Assembly (NCBI RefSeq): GCF_017301735.1
Contig: NZ_CP071090.1
Span: forward strand, 1,612,001 to 1,676,000
Source of the DNA: Pyxidicoccus parkwaysis
Lineage (GTDB): Bacteria; Myxococcota; Myxococcia; Myxococcales; Myxococcaceae
Direction: 5' to 3'
DNA length: 64,000 bases
Part shown: one piece after another, positions 17,576 through 28,583 of the stretch
Layout of the letters: every line of letters starts with the position of its first letter
How positions within the stretch are numbered: position 1 is the stretch's first letter
Program-made: the position numbers and the translations under genes
The notes under the pieces: generated by a model
The model's input: only the letters and a program-made list of their open reading frames with translations
Told to the model about the DNA's origin: nothing
The model's database searches: none

Positions 17576-19078
17576 GTGGCCCAGGTCCGCAAGATTCTCA
17601 TCGCCGACCCCGACCTCGAGTCCGTGCGCTCCCTGTCGCGCGCGCTGCGCACCAAGGGCTACCAGGTGCACTACGCGCCGGACGGCTCGCGCGCGCTCGA
17701 AGTCGCCGTGCTGCGCCACCCGGACCTCACGCTCTTCGACGAGGGCTGCCGGCTGCTGGACGCGCGGACCTTCATCCAGATTCTGCGCACCAACCCGCGC
17801 ACCGAAGACATCCCGGTGGTGCTCACCACCTCCAGCTTCGACTCGGACCGGCAGCGCGGCCTGCGCGACGGCTACCTGCGCAAGCCCTTCAACCTGGACG
17901 AGGTGCTCAGCCGCATCGAGCACATCTTTCGGCGCAGCGAGGCGGCCAAGGACCTCAAGAGTGAGCAGCAGGAAATCGAAGGCTCGCTCAGCCAGCTCAG
18001 CATCCCGGACCTGATGCAGCTTCTGGGCATGAACAAGCGCAGCGGCCGGCTGGCGCTGGAGCGTGGAAACGACCGGGGCGAAATCTTCGTCGTCGACGGG
18101 CGCCCCGTGAACGCGAAGCTGGGGCGCGTGGAAGGCGAGAAGGCGCTGTTCCGCATGCTGGCGTGGATGGACGGCACCTTCACCTTCTCGCCCGGCACGA
18201 ACCAGGCGCGCCCCCGCATCAACCGCGGCATGGACGACGCGCTGCTGGAGGGCATGCGGCAGTCGGACGAGGTGAACCGGCTGATGCCGGGCCTGCCGCC
18301 GCGCCACACGCGGCTGATGCTGGCGCCGGACGTGGACCTGTCGCAGGACCAGCACCCGGTGACGGCGCAGGTGGTGGGCCTGCTGCGCCAGCCGCGCGCG
18401 CTGGGCGAGGTGCTCGACTTGGCGCCCGCCACGGACCTGGAAGTGCTGAGTGTGCTGTCCGCGCTGATGCAGCGGGGCGTGGCGAAGGCGGCGGACTCGG
18501 ACGGCACGGACGCGAGCGCCAGCGAGCTTCTGGGCGCGGCGGAGGTCCACGCGCTGCGCGGCCGCATCCTCCGCACGCGGGCGGCGCCGGCGAAGGTGGC
18601 CACCGCGAAGGTGTTCGTCTGCGGCAGCGGCGCGAGCGCGGCGCGCAGAATCCTCTCGCGGCTGCCGGGGCTGGAGGCGCTGTCCGCCGAGCCCACCGCC
18701 GTGAAGAGCGGCTTCGGCACGCTGGGCCGGCTGGTGCTGAGCGAGGTGCTGCGCCTGGACTTCTGCGTGCTGCCTCCCGCCGAGGCGGCGCGCCCGCTGT
18801 GGCGGCCCTTCACGGCGGGCGCGGTGGGCGCGCTCCTGCTCGACGTGTCCGAGCCCGCCGTGCGGCTGGCGCACTACCTCTCGTGGGAGGTGCGCATGCC
18901 CGTGGTGGTGGTGGGCGCCGAGGTGCCCGCGCCGCTGCAAGGGGCACCCGCGGGCGCGGTGGGCGTGAATGACGACCTGTCCGAGGCGCTGCGCGCGCTG
19001 CTCGTCCAGGCCCTCAACCCCGCGCCCACGTTGCCCGGGGTGACGCAGGTGCAGCGGCTCACCGCGTCCGCGGTGTAG
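17576..19078 (+). CDS. Receiver-DUF4388 protein with degenerate GTPase-like C-terminus
   Basis: A 500-residue protein starting at a GTG at 17576 behind GAGGGGAA. Residues 1-120 form a receiver domain with a likely phospho-acceptor D55 (TLFDEGC) and K103 (LRKPF). Residues about 135-235 match DUF4388 (PATAN): SLSQLSIPDLMQLLGMNKR and GEIFVVDGRPVNAKLG. The C-terminal 170 residues resemble the small Ras/MglA-like G domains often fused to DUF4388 in myxobacteria (KVFVCGSG at the first strand, GALLLDVSE, MPVVVVGAEV), but the P-loop lysine and Ser/Thr are missing (GSGASAARR). It may therefore not bind GTP normally. It probably acts in the same pathway as the upstream receiver/GGDEF-like protein. Confidence 0.8.
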   Translation: MAQVRKILIADPDLESVRSLSRALRTKGYQVHYAPDGSRALEVAVLRHPDLTLFDEGCRLLDARTFIQILRTNPRTEDIPVVLTTSSFDSDRQRGLRDGYLRKPFNLDEVLSRIEHIFRRSEAAKDLKSEQQEIEGSLSQLSIPDLMQLLGMNKRSGRLALERGNDRGEIFVVDGRPVNAKLGRVEGEKALFRMLAWMDGTFTFSPGTNQARPRINRGMDDALLEGMRQSDEVNRLMPGLPPRHTRLMLAPDVDLSQDQHPVTAQVVGLLRQPRALGEVLDLAPATDLEVLSVLSALMQRGVAKAADSDGTDASASELLGAAEVHALRGRILRTRAAPAKVATAKVFVCGSGASAARRILSRLPGLEALSAEPTAVKSGFGTLGRLVLSEVLRLDFCVLPPAEAARPLWRPFTAGAVGALLLDVSEPAVRLAHYLSWEVRMPVVVVGAEVPAPLQGAPAGAVGVNDDLSEALRALLVQALNPAPTLPGVTQVQRLTASAV

Positions 19079-19085
19079 CCGCGGC

Positions 19086-19472
19086 TCACCAGTAGCGGCG
19101 CGGGGCCGGCGCGGGCGGAGGTTGCGCGGCGAGCAGGGGCTCGAGCATGCCGAGCTTCAGCAGACGCTCGACGGCCGCCTTCACTTCCTTCGCCGTGGTG
19201 CCGCAGTCCTCGAGGTTGCGCGTCGCTTCGGCGACGGTTCGCTCCCCCGTGGAGAACTCGACGAGGAAGAGCCCGTCCTCGGGGGACAGGCCGAGCGAGG
19301 CGCCCCACGCGGCGCGGGCGGCGTCGAACTGGGTGCGCCCGGTGCCGCTCTTCGCCGCTTCAATCATGGCCGTGTAGGACGCCGCGGCCTCGGTGCCCTT
19401 CGGGGAGAGGCGGAACTTCTGCGCGCGCCCGTACCGGACCTTCTCCGCCCCATCACTCGTACCTTGCGACAA
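19086..19472 (-). CDS. Conserved-looking hypothetical protein
   Basis: A 128-residue soluble protein with a TTG start at 19472, supported by GGGTG upstream and by no better in-frame ATG or GTG. The second half (GERTVAEATRNLEDCGTTAKEV, in part, then RLLKLGMLEPL) looks like a small winged-helix unit such as those in short regulatory or adaptor proteins, and the C-terminus is a Pro/Ala tail. I recognise no family. It converges on the receiver-DUF4388 gene with a 7-base gap. Confidence 0.55.
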   Translation of the reverse strand: MSQGTSDGAEKVRYGRAQKFRLSPKGTEAAASYTAMIEAAKSGTGRTQFDAARAAWGASLGLSPEDGLFLVEFSTGERTVAEATRNLEDCGTTAKEVKAAVERLLKLGMLEPLLAAQPPPAPAPRRYW

Positions 19473-19600
19473 CGTTCACCCACCCTCACGCCACCGCTGG
19501 AGCGGGAGGCCGCGCCGGGAGGATTCCCGCGCGGCCCGTGCCTGCCTGGTGCCGAAGTCCTTCGTAACACATCAGGCGATGCGGTTGTTCCGGCGGGTGC

Positions 19601-20623
19601 TCAGAGGTCTCCGCTCCAGGTGCCGGTGACGCGGAGGTCGGTCTTCCCGGCCTCGCTGCACCGGGTGTCGAGGGCGACGCTCCAGGAGGGGACTTCCGAG
19701 TTCCAGGTGACGGTGCCCGTCCACTTGCTGCACGCGCGGTTGCTCTGAAGCGCGTTGAGGCTCAGCGTCACGCGCGAGTCCGGCAGGGTGAAGACCTGAC
19801 CGGGGCTGGCCAGCGGACGCGTCAGGCGGAGCGAGAGATGGTTGAGCCCCGTGCCGCACTGGATTGCTCCTCCACCGCGATAGAGCTGCACCTCGAAGGT
19901 GGCTGCATCCGTGCAGGGAGCGGGGGTGGGATTGCACAGAAGCTCGCCGTCCGTGTAGCCGGCGTAGTACGTGCCCGAAGCGGACGGGTTCGTGAAGCTC
20001 CACTTGCACACCGGCTTCGTGGGACGGCAGCAGGCGGAGTCACCGGCAGGGCAGTTGTCGCTGAAGCAGCCGGTGGGGTTCGTCGCCGAGCCGCCCGCGC
20101 ACTTCGCGGTGCGAATCGCGTCCGCGCCCGACTTCGTGCAGGCCCAGAGCGAGCTGCCCTCGCAGAAGCTCTCACCCGGCGTGCAGATGGCGGGGCCCAG
20201 CGTGCCCGTGTCGCCCTTGGGCCCCTGCGGCCCGGCCGGGCCCGTGTCGCCCTTGGGGCCTTGAGTGCCCTGTGCGCCCTGCGCGCCCGTGTCGCCCTTG
20301 GGGCCCTGCGGCCCGATGAGCCCCTGGGGGCCCTGGGGGCCTTGAGTGCCCTGTGCGCCCTGCGCGCCCGTGTCGCCCTTGGGGCCCTGCGGCCCGATGG
20401 GACCTTGAAGGCCTTGAAGGCCTTGCGGACCTTGCGGCCCCATGGGACCACCTGCGGGACCTTCAGGCCCCTGCGGGCCTTGAGGGCCCTGGGGACCTTG
20501 AGGCCCCTGCACACCCTGCTGGCCTTGAGGCCCCTGGGGCCCGGTGGGGCCTTCTTCCGTGGAACAGGCGGCGAGGGCACAGCAGGAAAGAAGCACGAAG
20601 AAGGAACGAAGCTGTCGTGACAT
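19601..20623 (-). CDS. Collagen-like (Gly-X-Y) lipoprotein
   Basis: A 340-residue surface lipoprotein. The signal [20 protein letters not shown] has a clear lipobox. Residues about 25-140 are bacterial collagen-like Gly-X-Y repeats dominated by GPQ, GPK, GDT and [11 protein letters not shown] occurs four times. The C-terminal 200 residues are Cys-rich and probably form a disulfide-bonded globular domain with beta strands ([16 protein letters not shown]). Bacterial collagen-like proteins fold into triple helices and commonly serve as surface adhesins or spacers; here that role is inferred. GGGAG lies at the right place before the ATG at 20623. The gene follows the DUF2278 gene on the same strand after a small hairpin. 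Confidence 0.85.
   Translation of the reverse strand: MSRQLRSFFVLLSCCALAACSTEEGPTGPQGPQGQQGVQGPQGPQGPQGPQGPEGPAGGPMGPQGPQGLQGLQGPIGPQGPKGDTGAQGAQGTQGPQGPQGLIGPQGPKGDTGAQGAQGTQGPKGDTGPAGPQGPKGDTGTLGPAICTPGESFCEGSSLWACTKSGADAIRTAKCAGGSATNPTGCFSDNCPAGDSACCRPTKPVCKWSFTNPSASGTYYAGYTDGELLCNPTPAPCTDAATFEVQLYRGGGAIQCGTGLNHLSLRLTRPLASPGQVFTLPDSRVTLSLNALQSNRACSKWTGTVTWNSEVPSWSVALDTRCSEAGKTDLRVTGTWSGDL
20259..20399 (-). repeat. Perfect 60-base direct repeat in the collagen-like region
   Basis: The 60 bases at 20259-20318 are identical to 20340-20399 (offset 81 bases, a whole number of codons). They encode the block around [20 protein letters not shown]. Identity in third positions implies recent duplication or conversion, so the collagen stalk length probably varies. 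Confidence 0.85.
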
Positions 20624-20644
20624 GCGGCTCCCGGATTTTTGGGG

Positions 20645-20661
20645 GGCGGACCCTATCCGCC
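20645..20661 (-). terminator. Small hairpin between the DUF2278 and collagen-like genes
   Basis: GGCGGA and TCCGCC form a 6-bp stem with a 5-base loop, 27 bases after the DUF2278 stop on the minus strand. No T tract follows in that direction. It may be a weak terminator or a processing site. Confidence 0.3.
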
Positions 20662-20687
20662 ACCCGAGGGAGCAGCAATGCCTTGCA

Positions 20688-21686
20688 TCAGAAGACCACG
20701 GTCCACCCGGGACGTGCCTGCGCCTTCACGTACGACACGCCGTCGACCTTCAAGCCCTGCGCATCGAGGAGCGAGATGATGCCGCCGTTGTTCGACAGCT
20801 CCATCGGCTTCGTCACCGGCGTCAGCTTCGTGGCGCCCGGTGGCAGGTCTCCGCTCAGGGACTGCATGTGCTTGTTCCTGTCCACGAGCTTCCACCCGTC
20901 GAGCGACACCGTATCGGGCGAGGTGTTGAGGAGCGTGATGGTCTCCTGTTCGGGCGAGCGCGTGTCGTTGACGAGCGCGGCGATGATGCGCACCACGCCG
21001 TCGTGAACGACGGGGCCGGGGCCAGGGGCCGGGGCTGCTCCAATCGTGTGTCCCGTCGTGTCGTCGGTGTGCCACGACTGCGATTGGAACTTGAGGAAGA
21101 TGCCCACCCATTGCTGGGTCGCCGGCAGGTGGATGAACACGCCGCCGTCCTGCCAGGTGCCGTCCTGGGAGGCGAACGACGGGTCATTGCCCTGGTTCAT
21201 GTGGATGTCGTGGATGCCGCGTCCAGGCTTGAAGCCGAAATATTGGTCCGCTGCCGTCTCCGGCCCCCAGGACTCACCGAAGGCATAGACGCGGGCCTGC
21301 GGGTCCAGCATGGCGCGCTGGAAATAGTGGTCCAGCTTGTCGTTCAGGTCATTGTCCGGCCCGGGGATGTTGGGCGGCAGCGGCGTCATGGCATTGCGGT
21401 CGAAGAGGTTGCCGCGGATGAAGTCGAGCGCCAGTCCTCCCGACGCGCGGGGAACGGTGGTGAGGCCGTCGGACAGCGCTTCGAGGGCGTCGGTGAGGGG
21501 ATGCTGGAGGTTCTCGTCGACGACGTACATCAGGTCCGACGGAGGCAGCTTCGAGCTGACATTGACGGCGATGCGGTAGTGCACCCCGCTGGCGACGAGA
21601 TGCACCTGATAGTGGGGGCTCGGACCCGAGCCCAGCTTCCGGTCGATGGCCGCACCCTTCAAGACGCCATAGTTCATCAACGGCAT
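20688..21686 (-). CDS. DUF2278 (YukJ-like) protein with lamin-tail domain
   Basis: A 332-residue protein whose start at 21686 is fixed by a strong AGGAGGGA site. The first 220 residues match DUF2278: MNYGVLKG at the start, [36 protein letters not shown] and GGVFIHLP. The remaining 110 residues look like a lamin-tail (LTD) beta-sandwich: [43 protein letters not shown] and the closing [10 protein letters not shown]. No signal peptide is visible. Lamin-tail domains in bacteria are often attached to surface or nuclease-like proteins, but the function of DUF2278 is unknown to me. Confidence 0.82.
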   Translation of the reverse strand: MPLMNYGVLKGAAIDRKLGSGPSPHYQVHLVASGVHYRIAVNVSSKLPPSDLMYVVDENLQHPLTDALEALSDGLTTVPRASGGLALDFIRGNLFDRNAMTPLPPNIPGPDNDLNDKLDHYFQRAMLDPQARVYAFGESWGPETAADQYFGFKPGRGIHDIHMNQGNDPSFASQDGTWQDGGVFIHLPATQQWVGIFLKFQSQSWHTDDTTGHTIGAAPAPGPGPVVHDGVVRIIAALVNDTRSPEQETITLLNTSPDTVSLDGWKLVDRNKHMQSLSGDLPPGATKLTPVTKPMELSNNGGIISLLDAQGLKVDGVSYVKAQARPGWTVVF

Positions 21687-21781
21687 GTGAGGTCCCTCCT
21701 GTTCACAGGGAGGGAGTGGCCCGGAGGCGGATGTGAAACGCCGCGCCCCGGACGAGGCCGTCCGCCAGGCCCCCGGGCGGG

Positions 21782-22555
21782 CTAGCTCAAGAGCCAGCCC
21801 ATGGCGTCCGGGAGCCGCCGCTGCCAGTCGCGCTCGTGGTGCTGGCCGCCGGGCTCCAGGACGAGGCGCAACTCGTGGTCCGAGTAGCCGAGGTGCTGGA
21901 GGTGGCGGTGGAAGTCGTGCGTGGCCTGGCCGTAGCGCATGACGTAGCCCACGGGGTCCACCGTCTCGTCCGTCCCCGCGTCCAGGTAGATGCGCGACCA
22001 CTTGCGCGTATGGGACGTCCACTCGCCGAAGAGCCGGTCCCAGCCCCACATGACGGACGGTGATAGCGCGCCGATGCGGCCGAAGAGGTCCGGGTACCTC
22101 CAGCCGAAGTACAGCGACATCAGCCCGCCGAGCGATGCGCCCATGACGCCGGTCCACTCGGGGCCCCGGCGCGTGCGGTAGAAGCGGTCGACGAAGGGCT
22201 TGAGCGTGTCCACGACGAAGTGGACGAAGGACCCGCTGCGGGCGGGGATGTTGCCGCGCGGCTCGGGCCACGGCGAGTACTCCGCGAGGCGGTCATTCGT
22301 GGAGTCCACGGCGACGATGAGCCACGGAGGGATGCGGCCCTCGGAGACCAGGCGCTCCAGCGTGAGGTTCGCGCACCACGTGTCGAAGAGGGCGGACTCG
22401 GGATGGGCGAAGACGTTCTGCCCGTCGTGCATGTAGAGCACCGGGAAGCGCTGCCCGGGCGAGGCGTCATATGCATCCGGCGTGTAGATGCGCACGGTGC
22501 GCGTGCGCCCCTCCAGGGGAGAGGCGAAGTCTCGGATGATGTGGACGTGTCCCAT
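21782..22555 (-). CDS. Alpha/beta-hydrolase esterase (Fes/IroE-like family)
   Basis: A 257-residue putative esterase of the enterochelin esterase/antigen 85-like family. The nucleophile is S141 in GASLGG, the acid is probably D196 (LDAGTDET) and the base H239 in GGQHHERDW, a typical Fes ending. The substrate-binding loop YMHDGQNVF is also characteristic. There is no signal peptide, so it acts in the cytoplasm unless a secreted start is missed. No siderophore genes are nearby, so the substrate is unknown. It shares a 92-base divergent region with the sigma-54 activator. Confidence 0.85.
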   Translation of the reverse strand: MGHVHIIRDFASPLEGRTRTVRIYTPDAYDASPGQRFPVLYMHDGQNVFAHPESALFDTWCANLTLERLVSEGRIPPWLIVAVDSTNDRLAEYSPWPEPRGNIPARSGSFVHFVVDTLKPFVDRFYRTRRGPEWTGVMGASLGGLMSLYFGWRYPDLFGRIGALSPSVMWGWDRLFGEWTSHTRKWSRIYLDAGTDETVDPVGYVMRYGQATHDFHRHLQHLGYSDHELRLVLEPGGQHHERDWQRRLPDAMGWLLS

Positions 22556-22647
22556 GGGCTCCGGCGGGGTGGCGGCGGCGCGGAAGATAGAATGGCGCGT
22601 TCGTGCCTCGCCAGCCCGGCTCGGGGCGATGTATCAAGGGCTGACGC

Positions 22648-24282
22648 ATGCCCATGGAGCCGAAGCACCCAGCCGATATGTCGACGCCCGCGGGACGGGA
22701 CACGTCCCGGCTGTCGCCGTCCGTGCATGGCGTGCCGGTGCTGACGGTGGTGGCCCATCCGCAGCTCCAGCGCGTGGGAGACCGGCTGCTCCTGGAGCCG
22801 CTCGTCACCGACGGCAGGCCCGTGTCGCTGTCCCGCAACGCGCCGGACTTCACGCGTCCCGGCGGCCTGTTGTCCATGCCCCTGGGGGACCCGTTCATCA
22901 GCCGCACCCCCGTGCTCTTCGAGCCCGCGCCTCGCGGCGGCGTGCGGGTGCACGTGCCCGGGGACTCCACCCAGGTGCGTGTGGCGTGGGAGCCGCTCAC
23001 CGGCGGCCGTGAGTTCTCTCCCGAGGAGCTCTCCGTCGGCGTGCCGCTGGTGCTCGCCGACCGCGTGGTGCTGCTGCTCCACCGGACGTCCGCCCTCCAG
23101 GCTCCGGGCCCCGAGGACCTGGGCATCGTGGGGCAGGGCGAGGGCATCCGGCAGGTGCGCGACGACATCACCCGCGTCGCCGACCTGAGCATCCCCGTGC
23201 TCATCCGCGGCGAGACTGGCACGGGCAAGGAGTTGGTGGCGCGCGCCATCCACGAGCGGGGGAATCGCCGCGACGGGCCCTTCGTCAGCGTCAACCTCGG
23301 CGCGCTCGCGAAGGACCTGGTCTCCGCCGAGCTGTTCGGCGCCCAGCGCGGCGCCTTCACCGGCGCCACGAGAGACCGCGAGGGCTTCGTCCGCGCCGCC
23401 CACGGAGGCACGCTCTTCCTCGACGAGGTGGGCGAGGCGCCGCCTGAAGTCCAGGCCGCGCTGCTGCGCGTGCTGGAGTCCGGAGATGTGATTCCCGTGG
23501 GCGGCCATGAGCCCGTGCGCGTCGACGTGCGGCTCGTCTCCGCCACCGATGCGGACCTGGAGTCGCGCATCCAGCAGCGCCTCTTCAAGGCCCCGCTGCT
23601 GCACCGCCTCGCCGGCTTCGAAATCCAGATGCCGCCTTTGCGCGCGCGCCGCGAGGACATCGGCCCGCTCTTCCTCCACTTCGCCCGGCAGGAGCTGGAG
23701 GCCACCGGTGAGGCCGGGCGGCTGTCGTCCTCGGAACCTCGTGCCCGCCCATGGCTGCCCGCGGACCTGGCCGTGCGCCTGGTGCGCTACGCGTGGCCCG
23801 GCAACGTGCGGCAGTTGCGCAACGTCGCCAGGCAGCTCGTCATCGGCAGCCGGGGGATGCCGCACCTGCGTGCCGACGCGCGCCTGGAGCAGACGCTCGA
23901 CGCGGAGGCGCTGCCCCTGCCCGGCACGGCCCTCGCCGCGCCCGCGTCCCCCGAGCTCGCGGCCCCCGCGCCGGAGGCACCCGAGGCGAAGGCGGCCCGG
24001 CGCAAGCCCTCCGACGTGGGCGAGCAGGAATTGCTGGAGGCCCTGCGCGCGAGCTCGTGGGACCTCAAGGCCACCGCGGACTGGCTGGGGATTCCCCGCC
24101 CCTCCGTCTACCTGCTCATCGACAAGAGCTCGCTCATCCGCACCGCGCGCGACTTGAGCCCGGAGGAAATCACGCGCTGCTACAACGAGTGCGGGGGAGA
24201 CCTCGACCAGATGGTGCAGCGGCTCGAGGTCTCCAAGCGCGCGCTCCAGCGCCGCGTGCGCGAATTGGGCCTGGGCGCGTGA
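22648..24282 (+). CDS. Sigma-54-dependent transcriptional activator with FHA-like domain and two HTH units
   Basis: A 544-residue enhancer-binding protein. Residues about 40-150 resemble an FHA phosphothreonine-binding domain (VSLSRN, ISRTPVLFE, VVLLLHRTS), suggesting control by Ser/Thr kinases as in other myxobacterial activators. The AAA+ domain is intact: Walker A GETGTGKE (188-195), GAFTGA loop (235-240) contacting sigma-54, and Walker B GTLFLDE. After a Pro/Ala linker there are two helix-turn-helix-like units in tandem, WDLKATADWLGIPRPSVY and DLDQMVQRLEVSKRALQRR, more than the usual single Fis-type motif. The stop codon overlaps a long dyad, and a -24/-12 promoter lies about 90 bases downstream, so the next gene is its most likely target. 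Confidence 0.92.
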   Translation: MPMEPKHPADMSTPAGRDTSRLSPSVHGVPVLTVVAHPQLQRVGDRLLLEPLVTDGRPVSLSRNAPDFTRPGGLLSMPLGDPFISRTPVLFEPAPRGGVRVHVPGDSTQVRVAWEPLTGGREFSPEELSVGVPLVLADRVVLLLHRTSALQAPGPEDLGIVGQGEGIRQVRDDITRVADLSIPVLIRGETGTGKELVARAIHERGNRRDGPFVSVNLGALAKDLVSAELFGAQRGAFTGATRDREGFVRAAHGGTLFLDEVGEAPPEVQAALLRVLESGDVIPVGGHEPVRVDVRLVSATDADLESRIQQRLFKAPLLHRLAGFEIQMPPLRARREDIGPLFLHFARQELEATGEAGRLSSSEPRARPWLPADLAVRLVRYAWPGNVRQLRNVARQLVIGSRGMPHLRADARLEQTLDAEALPLPGTALAAPASPELAAPAPEAPEAKAARRKPSDVGEQELLEALRASSWDLKATADWLGIPRPSVYLLIDKSSLIRTARDLSPEEITRCYNECGGDLDQMVQRLEVSKRALQRRVRELGLGA

Positions 24283-24320
24283 CACGTCAATCCGGTGTTT
24301 GACGCACCGGATGACGTGTC
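24281..24320. promoter_or_regulatory. 16-bp dyad after the sigma-54 activator gene
   Basis: GACACGTC-A-ATCCGGTG is followed by a 7-base spacer and CACCGGAT-GACGTGTC. That is 16 complementary pairs with one bulged A, starting at the stop codon of the activator. There is no T tract, so a simple intrinsic terminator is doubtful. It lies about 80-115 bases upstream of the predicted transcription start of the next gene, the range typical of enhancer sites for sigma-54 activators. Terminator and activator-binding site are both possible. Confidence 0.6.
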
Positions 24321-24371
24321 CAACGGCGTCCCATGCGCACGGGATACAGTGGCTTCAGAGAAGGACGGCGT

Positions 24372-24387
24372 TGGTACACGCCCTGCA
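24372..24387 (+). promoter_or_regulatory. Sigma-54 type -24/-12 promoter
   Basis: TGGTACACGCCCTGCA keeps the invariant GG and GC at the required 10-base separation and matches the TGGCACR-N4-TTGCW consensus at all but two defined positions. The start point would be near 24398, about 42 bases before the ATG at 24440. Confidence 0.6.
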
Positions 24388-24439
24388 ATCCCGCGAGGGC
24401 AACGTCCTTCAAGCCCCTAGAGGGGAGGAGCCTCGGCAC

Positions 24440-24826
24440 ATGGGCAACACCACCATCACCATCTACCTCGACAGAGACCCCAGCTACGACCCCAGCCCCC
24501 TGGTCCATCGGAATGACCAGGTGACGTTCAAGCTCCACGACGTTCCCTATGACGTCGACATCTACTTCGACGACGGCTGCCCCTTCAGCACGCCTCCTCC
24601 CTACCACCTGAACGGCACCACCATTGCGACGGCGTCGTCCCTGGAGACCGTCGCCACGAACGCCGCCGAGCGCGGGTACTCCTTCAGGGCGGTCATCAAC
24701 AACGGCACCCCGGGCAGCCGGGACGGAGCGAATGCGAAGATTGGCGGCCAGCTCGAGACGAAGAAGGGCGGCATCGACGTGACGACGGAGCCGCCGAAGG
24801 ACCCGGACAAGAAGAAGAAGAAGTAG
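24440..24826 (+). CDS. Small protein of unknown function with lysine tail
   Basis: A 128-residue protein starting at the ATG at 24440 behind GGAGGAG. It has no signal peptide and no membrane segment. Its pattern is that of a small beta-sandwich: TTITIYLDRD, DQVTFKLHDVPYDVDIYF, YSFRAVINN. It begins with alternating hydrophobic strands and ends in an acidic-proline stretch and five consecutive lysines, perhaps for nucleic acid or surface contact. I recognise no family. It lies directly behind a sigma-54-like promoter and a long dyad, next to the FHA activator, so it is likely the activator's target. Confidence 0.65.
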   Translation: MGNTTITIYLDRDPSYDPSPLVHRNDQVTFKLHDVPYDVDIYFDDGCPFSTPPPYHLNGTTIATASSLETVATNAAERGYSFRAVINNGTPGSRDGANAKIGGQLETKKGGIDVTTEPPKDPDKKKKK

Positions 24827-24830
24827 CGGC

Positions 24831-28460
<3,630 letters not shown>

Positions 28461-28466
28461 CGCTTG

Positions 28467-28497
28467 CACCGGGCCAGCATACGGGCTGGCACCGGTG
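28467..28497 (-). promoter_or_regulatory. Stem-loop at the kinase translation start
   Basis: CACCGG-T-GCCAGC pairs with GCTGGCCCGGTG (12 bp, one bulge, 6-base loop) and ends 6 bases before the proposed GTG. If that start is right, the hairpin covers the ribosome-binding region. If the protein starts further upstream, it is simply inside the coding sequence. Confidence 0.45.
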
Positions 28498-28508
28498 TAG
28501 CGGGAGGC

Positions 28509-28574
28509 CCGCCGGGAGGCCCTACGGGCCGAGGGGGAGTAGGGCCCGGTGAGGGGAGGTGGACCTCCCGGCGG
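28509..28574 (-). terminator. Nested inverted repeats after the Cys-rich protein gene
   Basis: An outer perfect 11-bp repeat (CCGCCGGGAGG, arms 28509-28519 and 28564-28574) overlaps an inner perfect 8-bp one (28518-28525 and 28539-28546). They lie between the stop at 28584 and the kinase start, and could form alternative hairpins. There is no T tract. They may end or reduce transcription before the kinase gene. Confidence 0.4.
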
Positions 28575-28583
28575 TCTCAACGG

